Shown: one piece after another, positions 45,067 to 57,658 of the stretch
Position numbering within the stretch: the first letter of the stretch is position 1
How the letters are laid out: every line of letters starts with the position of its first letter
NCBI GenBank assembly: GCA_023313575.1
Contig: JAJTTP010000007.1
Span: 372,001 to 436,000, forward strand
Length of the DNA: 64,000 bases
Source of the DNA: Eutypella sp. D-1
Taxonomy: Eukaryota; Ascomycota; Sordariomycetes; Xylariales; Diatrypaceae
Reading direction: 5' to 3'
The notes under the pieces: generated by a model
What the model was told of the DNA's origin: nothing
What the model saw: the letters and a program-made list of their open reading frames with translations, nothing else
The model's database searches: none
Position numbers and translations under genes: made by a program

Positions 45067-47623
45067 ATGAACTCCTCCAGCTCGTTCTCTCTTGAGCAGA
45101 CTGCAGAGTCCCTCTTCGACCCGGACCACCGTTCGCCAGTCGACGAAACTGACCTACGTGATGGCGGCAAGTATCGATGTTAGTGAGCCGACAGTCTTAG
45201 GATATACCCCTTTCCCAAACTTTAGCACATGGCTGACATATCCCATCAGCTATCGTGAAGCTCCAGATGCGATACGAGAAACAAGACGCCCGCGACAGGG
45301 CGTACGCGAGTAAGAAACTGCCTCAGTTCTTTTTACCCTGATCAACCGTAGTTTCGAAGGCATACTCCTTTGTCCACGCGAGCTCTCCCTCTCAAACCAT
45401 GTTTCGGAGCTTCCGAAACCTCGCCTGGTTTTCTAGAAAGAGAATTAGCTAACTCAAAGTTTTAGTGGGCACCGGCTGGCTGATACGCCCAGACTTGCTG
45501 GTGACTGCCGGACATAACGTTTACAACTGATCCGCAGGGGCTAATGGGGAAGGCCTCGGCAAAGCGGTACACATTAAATGCTACATCGGGTATCATGGGC
45601 GAGACTCGGTCGGGACTCCGGCGGTGCAGCAGCGGCTGGCGAAGAACGTGGTGACGACTGGCGAGTGGCTGAGCAACCGGGACAACCGGCACCGCGATGT
45701 CGCGTTCATCCAGGTTGACCGCCCGTTCGAGGGCAACCTGCGCCGCTTCTCGTACCTACCCACGCCCAAGAGCGGCGACGAGATGCTCGGCGTCGTCGGA
45801 TACCCCGCCGACAAGATCCTCATTGACACAGACGGCCGCGAGGAGAAGGGGGCCGTGATGTACGAGCAGTTCACCGATGTCCAGTACAACCTCGAGGACC
45901 CTAAGAACAAGCCGACCATGCTCAAGTACCGCATCTCTACCTTCGGCGGTAAGTATCACCTGTACTCCTCTTTCACGATCAACCTCACCACACCCTATAT
46001 CACTTATGGGGGGAAAAGGTTTCTAACTCGCCTTCCTCACAACTAGGCCAGTCGGGAGCCCCCGTGATCCGCAAGGGCGCGAAGCCGGCTGTCATCGCCA
46101 CTCACGTGTACGGCGGGGGCGACAAGAACCAAGCCAGCCCGATCGGTAAGTTCGGGAACGACTACGACCTTCTCCTCGGCGTCTTCAGCCAGCGGTACCC
46201 GGCTGTCGCCCAGCACGAGGGTATCAACATCGTCAACCCTAGCGCGGCCGTTGCCGCTGCCCCTGTCCCCGCCGCGCAGCCGACCCTACCCGTGCGCTCG
46301 GTCACCACGAATGGCGCCACAAACGGCTACGTCTCGAACGGCTACGCCTCAAACGGGCTTGCGCCCCTGGAGGCCGAGGGGTGGTTCGAAAGCCTGCAGT
46401 CTGTCGCCGGCGTGGTTGCTCGCGTTGGGACCAAGGCTTTGCCACTCGTGTCGCCGCTCCTCGGCCCGATCGGAGCACCGGTCAGTGCTATTGCCGGTGC
46501 GGCGCTCGGGGCCGTAGCTAACGTGTGCGCGGAGTCTGCGATGGACGGCGGCGTAGGGGGCAGCCTATACCACGACCCACTAACGGCCTCGTCGGTGGTG
46601 GATGGCGGCAGCATCGAGCGCGCGGTCCTGGCCGAGGCTACCCTGCACGCCGTCCTCCAGATGGAAGACAATCCCGTCACCCGCCGCATCCTGGACGACA
46701 TACGCAAGACCTACACCGCACTGGCGCCCAACGTCAAGCCGCTATCGCGCCGGCTTGCGCCGAGTCTACTCAAGTCCGCGTACACCATCGGGCTGCGCCA
46801 GGACTACGGGGGCGGGGCCGTCGGGTACCGGCAGCAGCGAGCGCCGCTGCAGGTGGCGCGGAAGCCTCTCCGCGGCGAATTTGGCGGCAGCAATTTTGGG
46901 GCGGAGTCGGCGTTCGGCGGCGGGAACGCGAGCGCGAAGAACAACGACTTCCTCGACGCAATGCTGCAGCCGACGCGGCCGCTCGAGGGTGAGGAGGCAT
47001 TCTTCGCGCGCCTCGGCGGTTTCATCACCACGGGCGTCCGCATCGCGAAACCGCTGCTGCGCGAGGGCGCCAAGGCCGGCTTCGAGCTCGTCAACCGCGC
47101 CCTCGCGGAGTCGAGCTTCGACGCAGAGGCCGGGGGTTTCGGGGGTGGCGGCGAGGCGGCCCTCCAGGCTGTCATGCGCCTTGGTGGCGCCGAACTCCGT
47201 CAGCTGACGGTGCTCACGGGCGGCGAGGACGAGGTGGGTCGCGGCGGCGTAGTAGGCGGCGATCTGCAGGAAGAGGGGTTCATCGACTTCGTTAAGACGG
47301 CGGCCCAGCGCATCGGGTCCGTGGTTAAGGATGCGGCGCCCGCCGTTATCAACGCCATTGTGCCGGTCGTGGCGCGCGCCGTCAGGCCCGAGGCGGCGGC
47401 GCCTGCTGCGCTCGCCGCGCCGCGGCCTCCCCTCCGGGGTAAGAGGTCCATCCTGAACCTGATCAATGACGGCACGCTAAAGGTGAGCGCCCCTGCAGCA
47501 GCAATAACCCCTGATGTGATGGTGGACGGCGACGGTGGACGAGCTCCAGACCTCGCCGCGATCCGGCCGGAGCTGCGGCACGTGGATTCCAATAAGGACT
47601 TGCCTGTGTTCCAGGAGCTGTAG
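45067..47623 (+). pseudogene. Trypsin-like serine protease with Gly/Ala-rich helical tail, interrupted by in-frame TGA
   Basis: Exons 45067-45178, 45250-45309, 45466-45948 and 46047-47623 join in one frame of 743 codons before the terminal stop. The frame is broken only by TGA at 45528-45530 (codon 79). Family blocks are GGKYRSIVKLQMRYE, GTGWLIRPDLLVTAGHNVY (catalytic His), NRHRDVAFIQVDRPF (Asp) and ISTFGGQSGAPVI (Ser, spanning the last intron). Homologues, as I remember them, have Trp (TGG) just after the His block, so TGG to TGA is the simplest explanation. The tail (~residues 340-743) holds three related amphipathic/glycine-rich segments, including LLGPIGAPVSAIAGAALG. The first in-frame ATG after the stop is at 45783, past the His and Asp, so restart would not give an active protease. 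An error or a polymorphism is possible. Confidence 0.7.
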
Positions 47624-50600
47624 GGAAAGAAACGAGATATATAGGCTGATCAAATGACGATAGGTTGCCGCATAATCCGCCACATCTATTGCGAATATGT
47701 CGTCTCTTCCGCGGAGCCCGTTATCGGGACCCCGACGAGAACATCACTGCTCTAGTAGTGTAAGGGGCTTCATAAGGATCGGCTACACTGTCTCCAGCCG
47801 CCCTTCCCTTATAATCCGCTCGATACTTTCCTTTGTTCCTTGCCTTCATGATAGATTTCGATGTGTTTCATTTGTCGGGAGCATATAGGAGGAAATACGA
47901 GAAAAAAAAAGGGTTTAGTGGGACATTGGATTGCTGGCAGGGGAAAGGGAGAAGGGATTTGGTTTGAAACCACACCTATAGACGAGTAATAAGGAAGTAC
48001 ACGATCCCATATCTAAAGCAAGACTTTTGCCACGCATAGATAAATATAGTCATATAGAAACACTGATTTTACGAGGGAATTGTGCTTAACACCTTTCTGC
48101 TTCGCTGCATAGGCAGCCTACATATATGTACGCATGTGCGTAGCCTAATGGTGATGGCCGTCAGGACGCCGTGCCCCTCGTGATTCCGAGTTGATGGAAG
48201 CCGCCAAGCGGACGCCAGGGGCCTTTCTACATAACCGCTTCGACGCCGTGCCTTTACGAGGCTCATTATCTACGTGCGCGGTGTGGGTACGGAGAAGGAC
48301 TAGGACCCAGACAGCATGCCACGTTGTAGTAGTAGTAGTATGAGAGGGAAGACAGTAAATAGTGGCATGAATACGGGTCTGTGTTAGGATTCATGCGGTG
48401 CAACGAATGTCCGACGCGGTATGACGGCTCGATGAAACGGCTGAACTTATGATGGGGGGAATTGATTTTCTTTGGATTTGTCCTCGTAAAGGGGCCAATT
48501 ATATATATATACCTATACTTGTGACGTTTCGTAACCGAATCCCACCCCGCGAATGAGCGAGTCTCGAAGAACAGTCTACGCTTATCGATCCCAAAGCAGC
48601 CCCCAGGTAACATGCTCTGTGGAATTGCCGAAATCGCCACTAACCCCCCCAGAGACCTGGATCTGGTGTTTTGCCAGAGGGACCCAAAAATACAACTATC
48701 CTCGGAAAGTTTGCTTGTGCTTGCTCAACGCCCCCCTCCCCTCCCTTGCCCGCGGAAGTCGACGAGGGAAATGAAACATCGACGGCGGGTGGCGCAAAAT
48801 GAACGTGTAATGTTACCTTACCTACCTGGTTGCAAAAGTGGCCAAGGGGGAAACCTCGGCACCGTTTCTTATCTGCGGAATGGGATTATAAATAAAGAAA
48901 CGGGGGATAACAACAGCACTCCAGAGCTCGACGATCAGATCAGGCCAATTGGAGACAAGACAAGGGGAATAAATGCCCTAGAGCTCGCTACCCCGTACAC
49001 AGTAAAAAGTCAGTAAAAGAAATGGAGGAAGCGCTTGGGTACTTGGCAAGTTTGGATAAGAGACAGGAAGCAATGAGTCAAAATTTTTAGAGGTCCGGGT
49101 ACAGCTTCAGAAAGCTTACTATTACTGCATACATACTACTCTACTAGCCAGAGCTCAAACGAAGCGAAAAACCCCGGCATCCAGCATCCTGCATTCTTAG
49201 TTACTTAGGTCCGTGAAATACCCAAGTAAATATGCATGCACGTGTTTGCACGGGCATGCCGACGCTTTCTTGGGGTTCCATTCTGTGACACCGCATCGCC
49301 CCCTCCCATATTGGCGGCATATTGGCGGCAGTGTTTTTCTACTAAGTATGAGGGGTGTTGTTGTTGTTCCCCCTCCCCCCTCAATGCCACGCGGTGTGTG
49401 TTGCGCTGGGGGCGCGATGGTGGCTTGGTCGGATTTCGGCTCTTTTTGGAGTTCTTTTGGACTACATCTCTAGATAGGTCACGTCCGGTTATCATGGCAC
49501 AAAGAAGAAAAAAAAAGGGAAGAAACGGAAAGGGAAGGGAAGGGAAAAAAAGGAAACCTGTCAACTAAATGACAAGTCAGAATGGTGATGATCGACGGCG
49601 AAGCTCTTAGTTAAACGAGTTACATGCTAAACCCACCTTACCTGCCAATTGCCCGGCTCCAACACGGGCCGGATACGCTCCACCCGGTCCTTGACCTCAG
49701 GAAGTCCTACAAGTAATTGGAGGAAGCGAAGTCCTTTAAAGTCCGGGTCCATCCATGACATCCATCTATAGGTTGTATGTACGTAAGCAATGATAACGGT
49801 AAGCGGGTACTCCGCTATCCGTTATCCGTCCTCTTAAAATATTAAAGTGTTCCAGGGTTGATTGATTGATTTTGTACTTACGTATTCGTACCTTCGCTGA
49901 ACTTCATTCAGCCCAGCCCAAAATCCCCGCCCTGCCCCCGCCTGAGATTACTGTTAGACTGGCTTGGTAAACCGTATAGGCAGTTAAGATATGTACTGTA
50001 TTTTATGCATGCGGTAGGTTGCGTCATTACAGTGTTAACAAATGAACAGTTCATCTATTTTTCCATAATATGGACCTTAGCAAATCTTGGATTGGAACTT
50101 TGGGAAGCACCTGTAATTTCAACGAATAACGAATAACGACACCTCGGCATCAGGGCATCAGGGCATGTGTTTGGACGGATACACGGACAAGTAGAGAGGA
50201 GAGAGAGGTACGGGTAACTACGGATATGTAGGTCAGTTATTCGATTATTCAATTAAGATAGATAGCCAGTCAGTCAAGTCAGTCTGGAAGGCAGGTAAGA
50301 TCGTCCGCTTGTAGACACTTCCCGAGACACAATTCAAGACAACACAACCTAACCTGGGCTACAAGCTGGGCAAAAGCCGAAACCTCGACTTCTTCCTTGA
50401 CATACCTACCTAGGTACTACCATACTATATACGTAACCATAGGTAGTATAGGCAGTTATCAGCCTTGCATCGTCGTTTTTTCTTCTTCTTCCCTTCTTTT
50501 GCCGTACATATATCCCTTATGAATGAATGAACGACGACCTATCTATACTTATATAATCCGATGATATCGGTGCACCACCCTCGTTGAAGTCCAAGCTGCG

Positions 50601-52133
50601 TGTGTGCGTGACCGGTTCTCCGTCTCCGCCCCTCCGTGTCCGTCCGTCCCCGTTCTCCATCTTCATCTTCATTTCCCCCCCATCCAGACCTAGGTCACTC
50701 TCGATCGAGGAAGATGAAGCAGGACCTAATCTAGTTTTAAAATACCCGACCTACCTAAGATAGGGTTGCGGAGTACATGGTGGTAAAATTACAGTACGTA
50801 CTAAGAAATGTCTGTGCGATCAACTCATCCATACATACGGTTCATATCAACCATCCCATGATATCCATGCTTTTCAGGGTCTACCTACATACTACCGGCC
50901 ATCAGCGTCTGATAGCTTTCAAGGTTGGAAGTTACCTACAACCTTACATACTTACCTAGACTCTAGAATTCTAGAGTTAAGGTTCTATCCGTTTGTGCAT
51001 GAAAGCCTGAAGTTCGGGTCCAATTGTTTACTTTGGTGTCTACTTTCATGTTTACCTCATATGTCAGAAATATCGAAAGTTGAGGTTATCTCGATTACTT
51101 ACCCTACCTAGGTACCTAAGGTACCTAAGGTATCTTTACTGCCCAGCTACCCAACTTGCCTACCTAGGTACTTCTGTAACAACCTACCTAACCTACCTGG
51201 GTACGGTACCTACCTGCTTCTTAGGAGTACCTAGCTACCTAGCCTAAATACCTACTACATATAGTTACCTGGACTTTACTAATTAATACCTGGAACACTA
51301 GAGTATCTAGATACTAGATACCCCCCCCCTCTTGCCCGACATACCAAGGAACTGCTACAGCACGCTATTACCACCATCACCACCACTACCACCACCGCCT
51401 AGGCATCACCAAGACTGCTCCAGCACCAGCTCCAGCTCCAGCTTGACTGCCCACTCGCCAACCCACCCAACCCACCTTTACCCACAACCTACACTACTTA
51501 GGTATGTACCGCACATCCACGGATTAGCACATCACATCACATCGGCCTCTTACCTCTTTGCTGCGCCTCTCCAAGTTCGACCACCAGAACTTGAACCTGA
51601 ACCAATATCATATCTCTCTGTATTACGACAAATAACATAATTTCTTTCCGACACACACACGCACACACACAACTATCGCATCCCCCCTCCGCATCCCCCT
51701 CCCCCACCGTCGTACCGCTCGTTGTTCATCTTTATTATTAACCCTCGAGGTAAAATTCGACAGACAAATGTCAGCAATCAAACCCGACTGAATGGATGCG
51801 AATGCGGATCCGATGGAGAAGCACTAAAAAAGACTCTAGAGTAGAGAGAGGTTTGAGGTTTAACGACTTTAACGACTTTTAACGACGAGCAGCAGCCACA
51901 CTGCCACAATAGTAGTGAACGGTCACAACCGCGATCCGTTCCTTCATAAGTTCATAGTTGGCATAGTTGGAATCCGCCGTCCTTTGTTCGCATTTAGGCC
52001 CGCACGCCGCATTTTTTCTTACAGCGCAGGTTTAGCGACGGTTTAGCGAAGGTGTGAAGGCCCCATTATCGCAAAAACCGCAAACAAACAACTCGAGTTC
52101 AAAGCATTTTCATTCCCGCCCTCGGTCGTCGTC
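47624..52133. other. 4.5-kb intergenic region upstream of the Rho GEF
   Basis: No supported gene. Open frames at 48266-49016 and 49205-49568 are low-complexity or motif-free. From about 50390 to 51330 the sequence is filled with TACCTA/TAGGTA motifs. From 51320 to 52130 it becomes C/A-rich with CACACA runs, as in a long fungal 5' UTR or promoter. It probably contains the regulatory region of the Rho GEF. Confidence 0.45.
51085..51260. repeat. Palindrome-rich TACCTAGGTACC cluster
   Basis: Repeated short palindromes such as CCTAGGTACC and TACCTAAGGTACCTAAGGTA, interleaved with TACCTACC. Similar motifs are scattered elsewhere in the window (455-480, 61160-61190). Confidence 0.7.
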
Positions 52134-55100
52134 ATGTCCTTTCGAGGCGATGACCAGCGCCGGTACGGGCACGTCCCTCCCGTGCAGTATCCCGTCGCCG
52201 GTCATCCTTTACCTTCTTCCGAACAGTCTCCTCCATACCCGCCCCGACGACTGAGTTTTAATAACGGCGATGATTCTGTCTCTTCTTTCGACCGGCCTGG
52301 TTCCGGTTCCCGGCCTATTTCTCGGCCTGTTTCCCGCCCAAATTATCAACCCGCTCTCAATACAACGACGAGAGGATACGGTCCTTCGGAAGATGAACTG
52401 TTCTTAGGAGGGAGTCCACACATCGCAAACACCGAAGTTGGTAGGCCCAGCATCTATACCAACTCTTCCGCCATGTCGGGTTATCAACACCAATATCAGG
52501 CCACGACCCCCCCAACACCGTCTACCTATAACCCACAAGCTTTTGCACGTTCTCAGTCTACCAATTTACCATATCACCCTCATCCGGGAAATAATATCAG
52601 TAGTAGTAGTAGTAGTAGTAGATGGGCTCAGCCCAATAACGCGCAGCCTACTACATCTTACAGCCCAACGACACCTTCCAATTTCACCCCAGCGCCCTAT
52701 AACCCGGCCGCCTATTCCCCCGCTGCGTCCGTGCCTCAGCGCCATTCTACCTACTCGGGCTACAATAATTACAATAGTAATGCTGCTGCGACTCAGCCCT
52801 ACGCCTCACCTCCCGCAACACAGTCGCCTTACTTCCAGCCACACGGTAGTTACGCACCACCCCCGCCGCCGCCGCCGACACAGGCCCCCTATCCTATATA
52901 CGATCAGCCCGGTCCAGGTACCACGTATTCTGCCGCTACTAGTCCTGGCATTCCACCTCATACCCAAGGCCTTGAACCTTCTTACGCCTCGCAATATTCC
53001 CCTGGTTATTCGAATGCAGCAGCAAGCCCGACACCGACCACAACCTCCTTTAACTCGGCCACCTCTCACACCTCTCACATCTCCCACACCTCCCAGGCAC
53101 CTTATCCAACCTACTCACAGATGCCCGTAGGACCCAATTACACGGCCAGCGATCCGCATTCCTTCTTTAACCGGGCGACCAGGTCTGGTTCTTCAGCCTC
53201 GCCCTTGCCATCCCCATCCGTTCCTCCACAGACATCGCCTGGTTTGGCGCGACATCCCACAAATGCACCGCTACCGAGTCGGCCCCCCGATGACTACCCC
53301 GATGATCCTTATACACCCGGTAGCGGTACGTTCCAGGACCAAATGGCTCAAGATGATATTATTCGAGATATTGAGGCAGAACTCGGGAAAGGCGATAGCT
53401 CACAGAAAGGTCGCCCGACAGGACTCGATCAGCACAATGGAATCATCCCCGACAACGACCTACAGAACTTGCGACGCCTGACATCGAACGCGAGTTATCA
53501 TTCCAACGCTACTACGCTGGCCACCCAAGAAGAAGCTTCCGGCGTCAATCGCTATTCCTCGAATGCATCAACGGTGAACAGAAACCACTCCAACAACCCA
53601 TATGCGAACGGAGACGACGATGATGGCGACGAGAGCGACCCTGAAGGTGCCGCGGGGGCTTTCGCTCTGCAACAAGCCGAAGAAGATGACCGCCTCTTCG
53701 CCGGGGCAGGCGCCGGCATGCCTTACCCCTACATGGGCCAGCCCGAAGTGTCCATACAACCTTCTCTACCAACCCATAGGGAGGAGTCCGGTAGTGATAG
53801 CGATTATGGTATGGATCTTGGCCTAGCGGGCGGCGGCTACGCTGGAACACTGGCATATGATGACAATCTAGCCTCGCCCCCTATGGATACTATGCACCCC
53901 TCGGACTCGCAGACCCTCCCAATCCAGAGAACCCACGCGTCACAGAGAAGTCACGACAGCAACCATTACCCTGCTTTCGAACAAGCGGATGTGGATTATG
54001 GAGACACCGGTGGTCTGCAGTCCCCTTCAGCTCATCGGCTTAGCTTTGACGAAGGGGACGAGCGGGTCTCCCTTCAATCAAGGCAGAGCAGTAGCGAATC
54101 CGGCTACAAGGAAGATTATCCCGATATGTTCTACCACCCAGGCTTGACTAACCGTCCACTCCCGCCGGTGCCTACTTCGGACAGTGGCTCAATGCTGTCT
54201 CTCAATTCACCACAGCGAGCCCCTTACCAACATGGACATTCCAACAGTATGGACTCGCGCTCATACACGGGGCCCGATGCACAGTACGGCCAGAACGCTC
54301 TACAGCTGCAAGTCGAAAGATCCATCTCATTATCCAACCACACCACCTCTCCTCAGGTACAGCCTCCGGGCCGATCGAAGACCGATGCTGCCGAAGAGCG
54401 GAACCGCCTCAAGCAGCTCAAACAGCAGCAACTAGCACAACAGGGCTTGCCATACGATGCCTACGAAGCTTCCACCCCATCTTCTGCAAATTACGATGTA
54501 ATAACTCTGCCGAGCGGAAGGCGGCGTAAGTTCCAGCCCGAGAAGCTCACTTTGCTCGACGTCCGAACCTGCATGGAACCGTGGGCGCTGAGCGGAATTG
54601 CGAAGTGGATTCGCGAGATGGCTGAGGGCGAACCCGACCTCAAGAGAAAGACGGTGGAAGACGGGCTGGTAAGATTGTTCTGCCTAAAGGTTCCCACGAT
54701 GAATGTCGCAGACGCTGAGGCGCTGGGCGCCGTGGTCACGGACTCCATGTTGGAGGCAGGCATCCTCGTGCCCGAAGAGGAGTGGCTCAAGTTTGGACAA
54801 GGGTCAATATCTGGTGTGCTATGGCAACTAACCGGGTCTGGGTGCTACGCTCCTAAACTTCACGAGTACGACACAGAATCGACGAACCATGAGGTGGCGG
54901 GCAGATGCTACTCTCATCACTGCACTAGAACTCTGAAGAAGGCCAACGTCGACGAGCTAATGTCCGGAAAACTTAAGGTCGTGGATTGGGAAACATTCTA
55001 CGGCATGACCAAGGAGAGTGTTCAAGGCAAGCATAAGAAGGAGATTCTCCGACAGAATAACCTTCACGAGATGGTCACGACTGAAGAAACATATATGGAC

Positions 55101-57658
55101 CAGATCGAGATTCTGCGCACCTTGTATCGGGACAAGTTACTCTACTCACAGCCACGCATCATTGCCGAGGGAAGGATCGAGAAGTTTGTCAATGCTGTTT
55201 TTGGTAAGGCCGAGGGTATTCAAGACGTCAACAAGAACTACCTCTTGGCTCAGCTCAAATATCGTCAGAAGGAGCAGGGGCCATGGATTGTCGGTTTCAG
55301 CGACATCTTCCGCGAATGGATCCGTAAAGCCAGGGTACCCTATGTCGAATATGCGGCAGCTTACCCCTACGCACACTTTCTTGTGAAGAGGGAAGCTGAA
55401 CGGAATTATATGTTCAAGCAGTTTTTGAACGATAACCAGGCCGAAGAGCGGTCACAGAAGCTTGACTGGAGCACGTACTTGAAGGCGCCGATTACACGCC
55501 TACAGAGATACATATTGCTGATGAAGACGGTCCACGGCAACACGATACAGGACAACGAGGAGAAGGCCAACCTTGCCAAAGCCATCGAGGAGACGCAAGC
55601 GGTAGCTTCCGAGGCCGATGCCAAGGTACACGAGATGCAGAAGAAGGTCACTATGATCGAGCTAGACCAGATGCTAGTCCTTCGGCCTGGTTTCCACGCT
55701 GACCTCAATCTGGACCATCTGGGCCGGGAACTCATACTCCAGGGTGACCTCCAGAGAATGGGATCCAAGGGTGTGCGATGGGTCGACACCCACGCCCTAC
55801 TCTTTGACCATTATCTTATTCTTGCCAAATTGGTCCCGTCGAGGGATGGCAGGCCGGATAAGAAATATGACGTATCAAAAGAGGTGAGTTTCTCGCCATC
55901 AACTTCCCGCACAGTAACTGACATGTGTCCCAGCCAATCCCCATGCCTCTCCTTTTCCTAGATAGCAGCCAGGATGACCCTGTCTCGAAACAGAAGGGCA
56001 TCGCCGCACCCCTGGCCCGCGCAGCAAACACGGCTTCGGATTCGAGACTGAACAAAGTTGTGTCAAACAGCGAACGTCCCGGTTTAGAGCATGCAGCGAC
56101 GAGCGCGTCGATGAACTCTTCCGTTGCCGTCACCCGACTGACGCCTGGCAACGCAGCCGATAGCGAAGGCAGGATCCTCTACCCGTTCCGTGTCAAGCAC
56201 CTTGGCCACGAAGTCTACACGCTGTTTGCTCTGTCGCAGCAAACCAGGCAAGATTGGTGTGACAGAATTATCGAGGCTAAAACACGGCACGCCAAAGCAT
56301 TACATGCGCAGAATGCTGAGCCGTTCAGGTTGCGCGTCATGGCCGACAGCGCTTTCGCCTATGACGCTGTCAACGCTATAGGCAAGTACGTCGGTGGTGT
56401 GCATATTCGTGGAACACCACTTGACCGCGCGATTCGGGAGGTGGAGAAAACGTTCGGGCCTGGTCGCGGACCACCTCCGATCTCCCGGGCCAATGTCCAC
56501 TGCGCGACTGGCTTCACAGCTTTCGGGAGAACCATGGTGGCAGTCGGTACAGACGTTGGCGTGTGCGTGGCAGAGGCTGGCGACCAAAGAGGATGGCACA
56601 AGGTCAGTAACCTCATAGAATTCGGGATACCGCCATGTTGCTAACTTAATCCGCAGGCTGTCTCTATCGGAGGAGTTAGGCAAATTGCCGTCCTCGAAGA
56701 ATTTTCCATCGTGCTTGTCCTGTCGGAAAGGAGTCTCATCTCATACCCTCTCGACGTGATTGCTCCTCCTTCGGCCTACCCGACGCCGGCAAACGACAAC
56801 CCCCGTCGTTCACCGCAAAGACTGGCCAAGGACGTAGCATTCTTCGCAACGGCCCGTATGAAGGACCGCATGCTGATATTCTATAAGAAGAAAGAAAACT
56901 TGCACAGCACGTTCAAGGTCCTCGAGCCCGTGTATCAGAAAGCAAGCGAAAAGAGGTCGCGGCTCTTCGGTGGCAGCCGAAAATCTTCAGGCGTGACGGA
57001 GAGCTTCCGCGATTACGACGAGTTTTACCTACCTACCGAATGTTACTCGATCAACATTTTCAATGCCTACATTGCGATTTCAACGGGCAAGGGCTTTGAG
57101 CTGCTGACCCTGGACAAGAAGATCCCAATGTCGATTCCGGACGTCAAACAACCCGCCATCGCCAACATCGCGAACCGCATCAGGGATCAGAAGCCCCTGG
57201 GCATGTTCCGCCTCAACGACCAAGAATTCCTGCTTGCCTACGAGGACTGCGCCGTGTACGTCGACAAGCATGGCGATGTCAGCCGCAGCGTCATCATGGA
57301 GTACTCGGGCAAGCAGAAGAAGGCGAGGGGCGCGACGATGTATGGCCAGTACCTGCTCCTATTCAATGAGGACTACGTAGAAGTACGCAACGCCGAGAAC
57401 GGTCGCCTGCGGCAGATCATTGCCGGCCGGGACGTCAAAGTGCTGGACTACGGGATCAGGGGGCCTACGGGGGCCTCGTCCCAGGCAAACGGCCACGTGC
57501 ACGCGAGCCCCATGGCTGGCGGCGTCGAGTCCAAGGGAACAGTCAAGATCTGCATGGCGCACCCGGAGGTCGCCGGCCAGCAGATCGTTCTAGAGATGCT
57601 GCTTAACAATGCGCAAAGAAACGAGAACAACATGACTGATGGGCATGCCGGCAAATGA
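52134..57658 (+). CDS. Rho1 guanine nucleotide exchange factor (DEP-DH-PH-CNH)
   Basis: Rom2/Rgf-type activator of Rho1 GTPase, acting in cell wall integrity signalling at the plasma membrane. Exons 52134-55883, 55934-56602 and 56657-57658 (donors GTGAGT and GTCAGT) give 1806 aa. Residues 1 to ~790 are disordered, rich in Ser, Pro, Tyr and Gln, with a (TAG)n-encoded Ser run near 52605 and a PPPPPPP stretch. A DEP-like region follows (~795-930, blocks KWIREMAEGEPDLKRKTVED and EAGILVPEEEWLKF). The DH domain (~970-1170) shows NNLHEMVTTEETYMDQIEIL and KAPITRLQRYILLMKTV. The PH domain (~1180-1365) includes RWVDTHALLFDHYLILAK and ends HEVYTLFALSQQTRQDWCDR, with a long insert. The CNH domain (~1380-1780) begins RLRVMADSAFAYDAVN. 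C-terminus is MTDGHAGK. Domain order is the standard one for this family. Confidence 0.94.

Noticed and set aside
45519..45537. GTTTAC..CCGCAG as a mini-intron removing the in-frame TGA
   Set aside because: It is 19 nt, below any plausible fungal intron size, and its removal would shift the frame.
46342..47592. Several long open frames on both strands over the protease tail
   Set aside because: Shadow frames in GC-rich coding sequence; the + frame continuing the protease explains the region.
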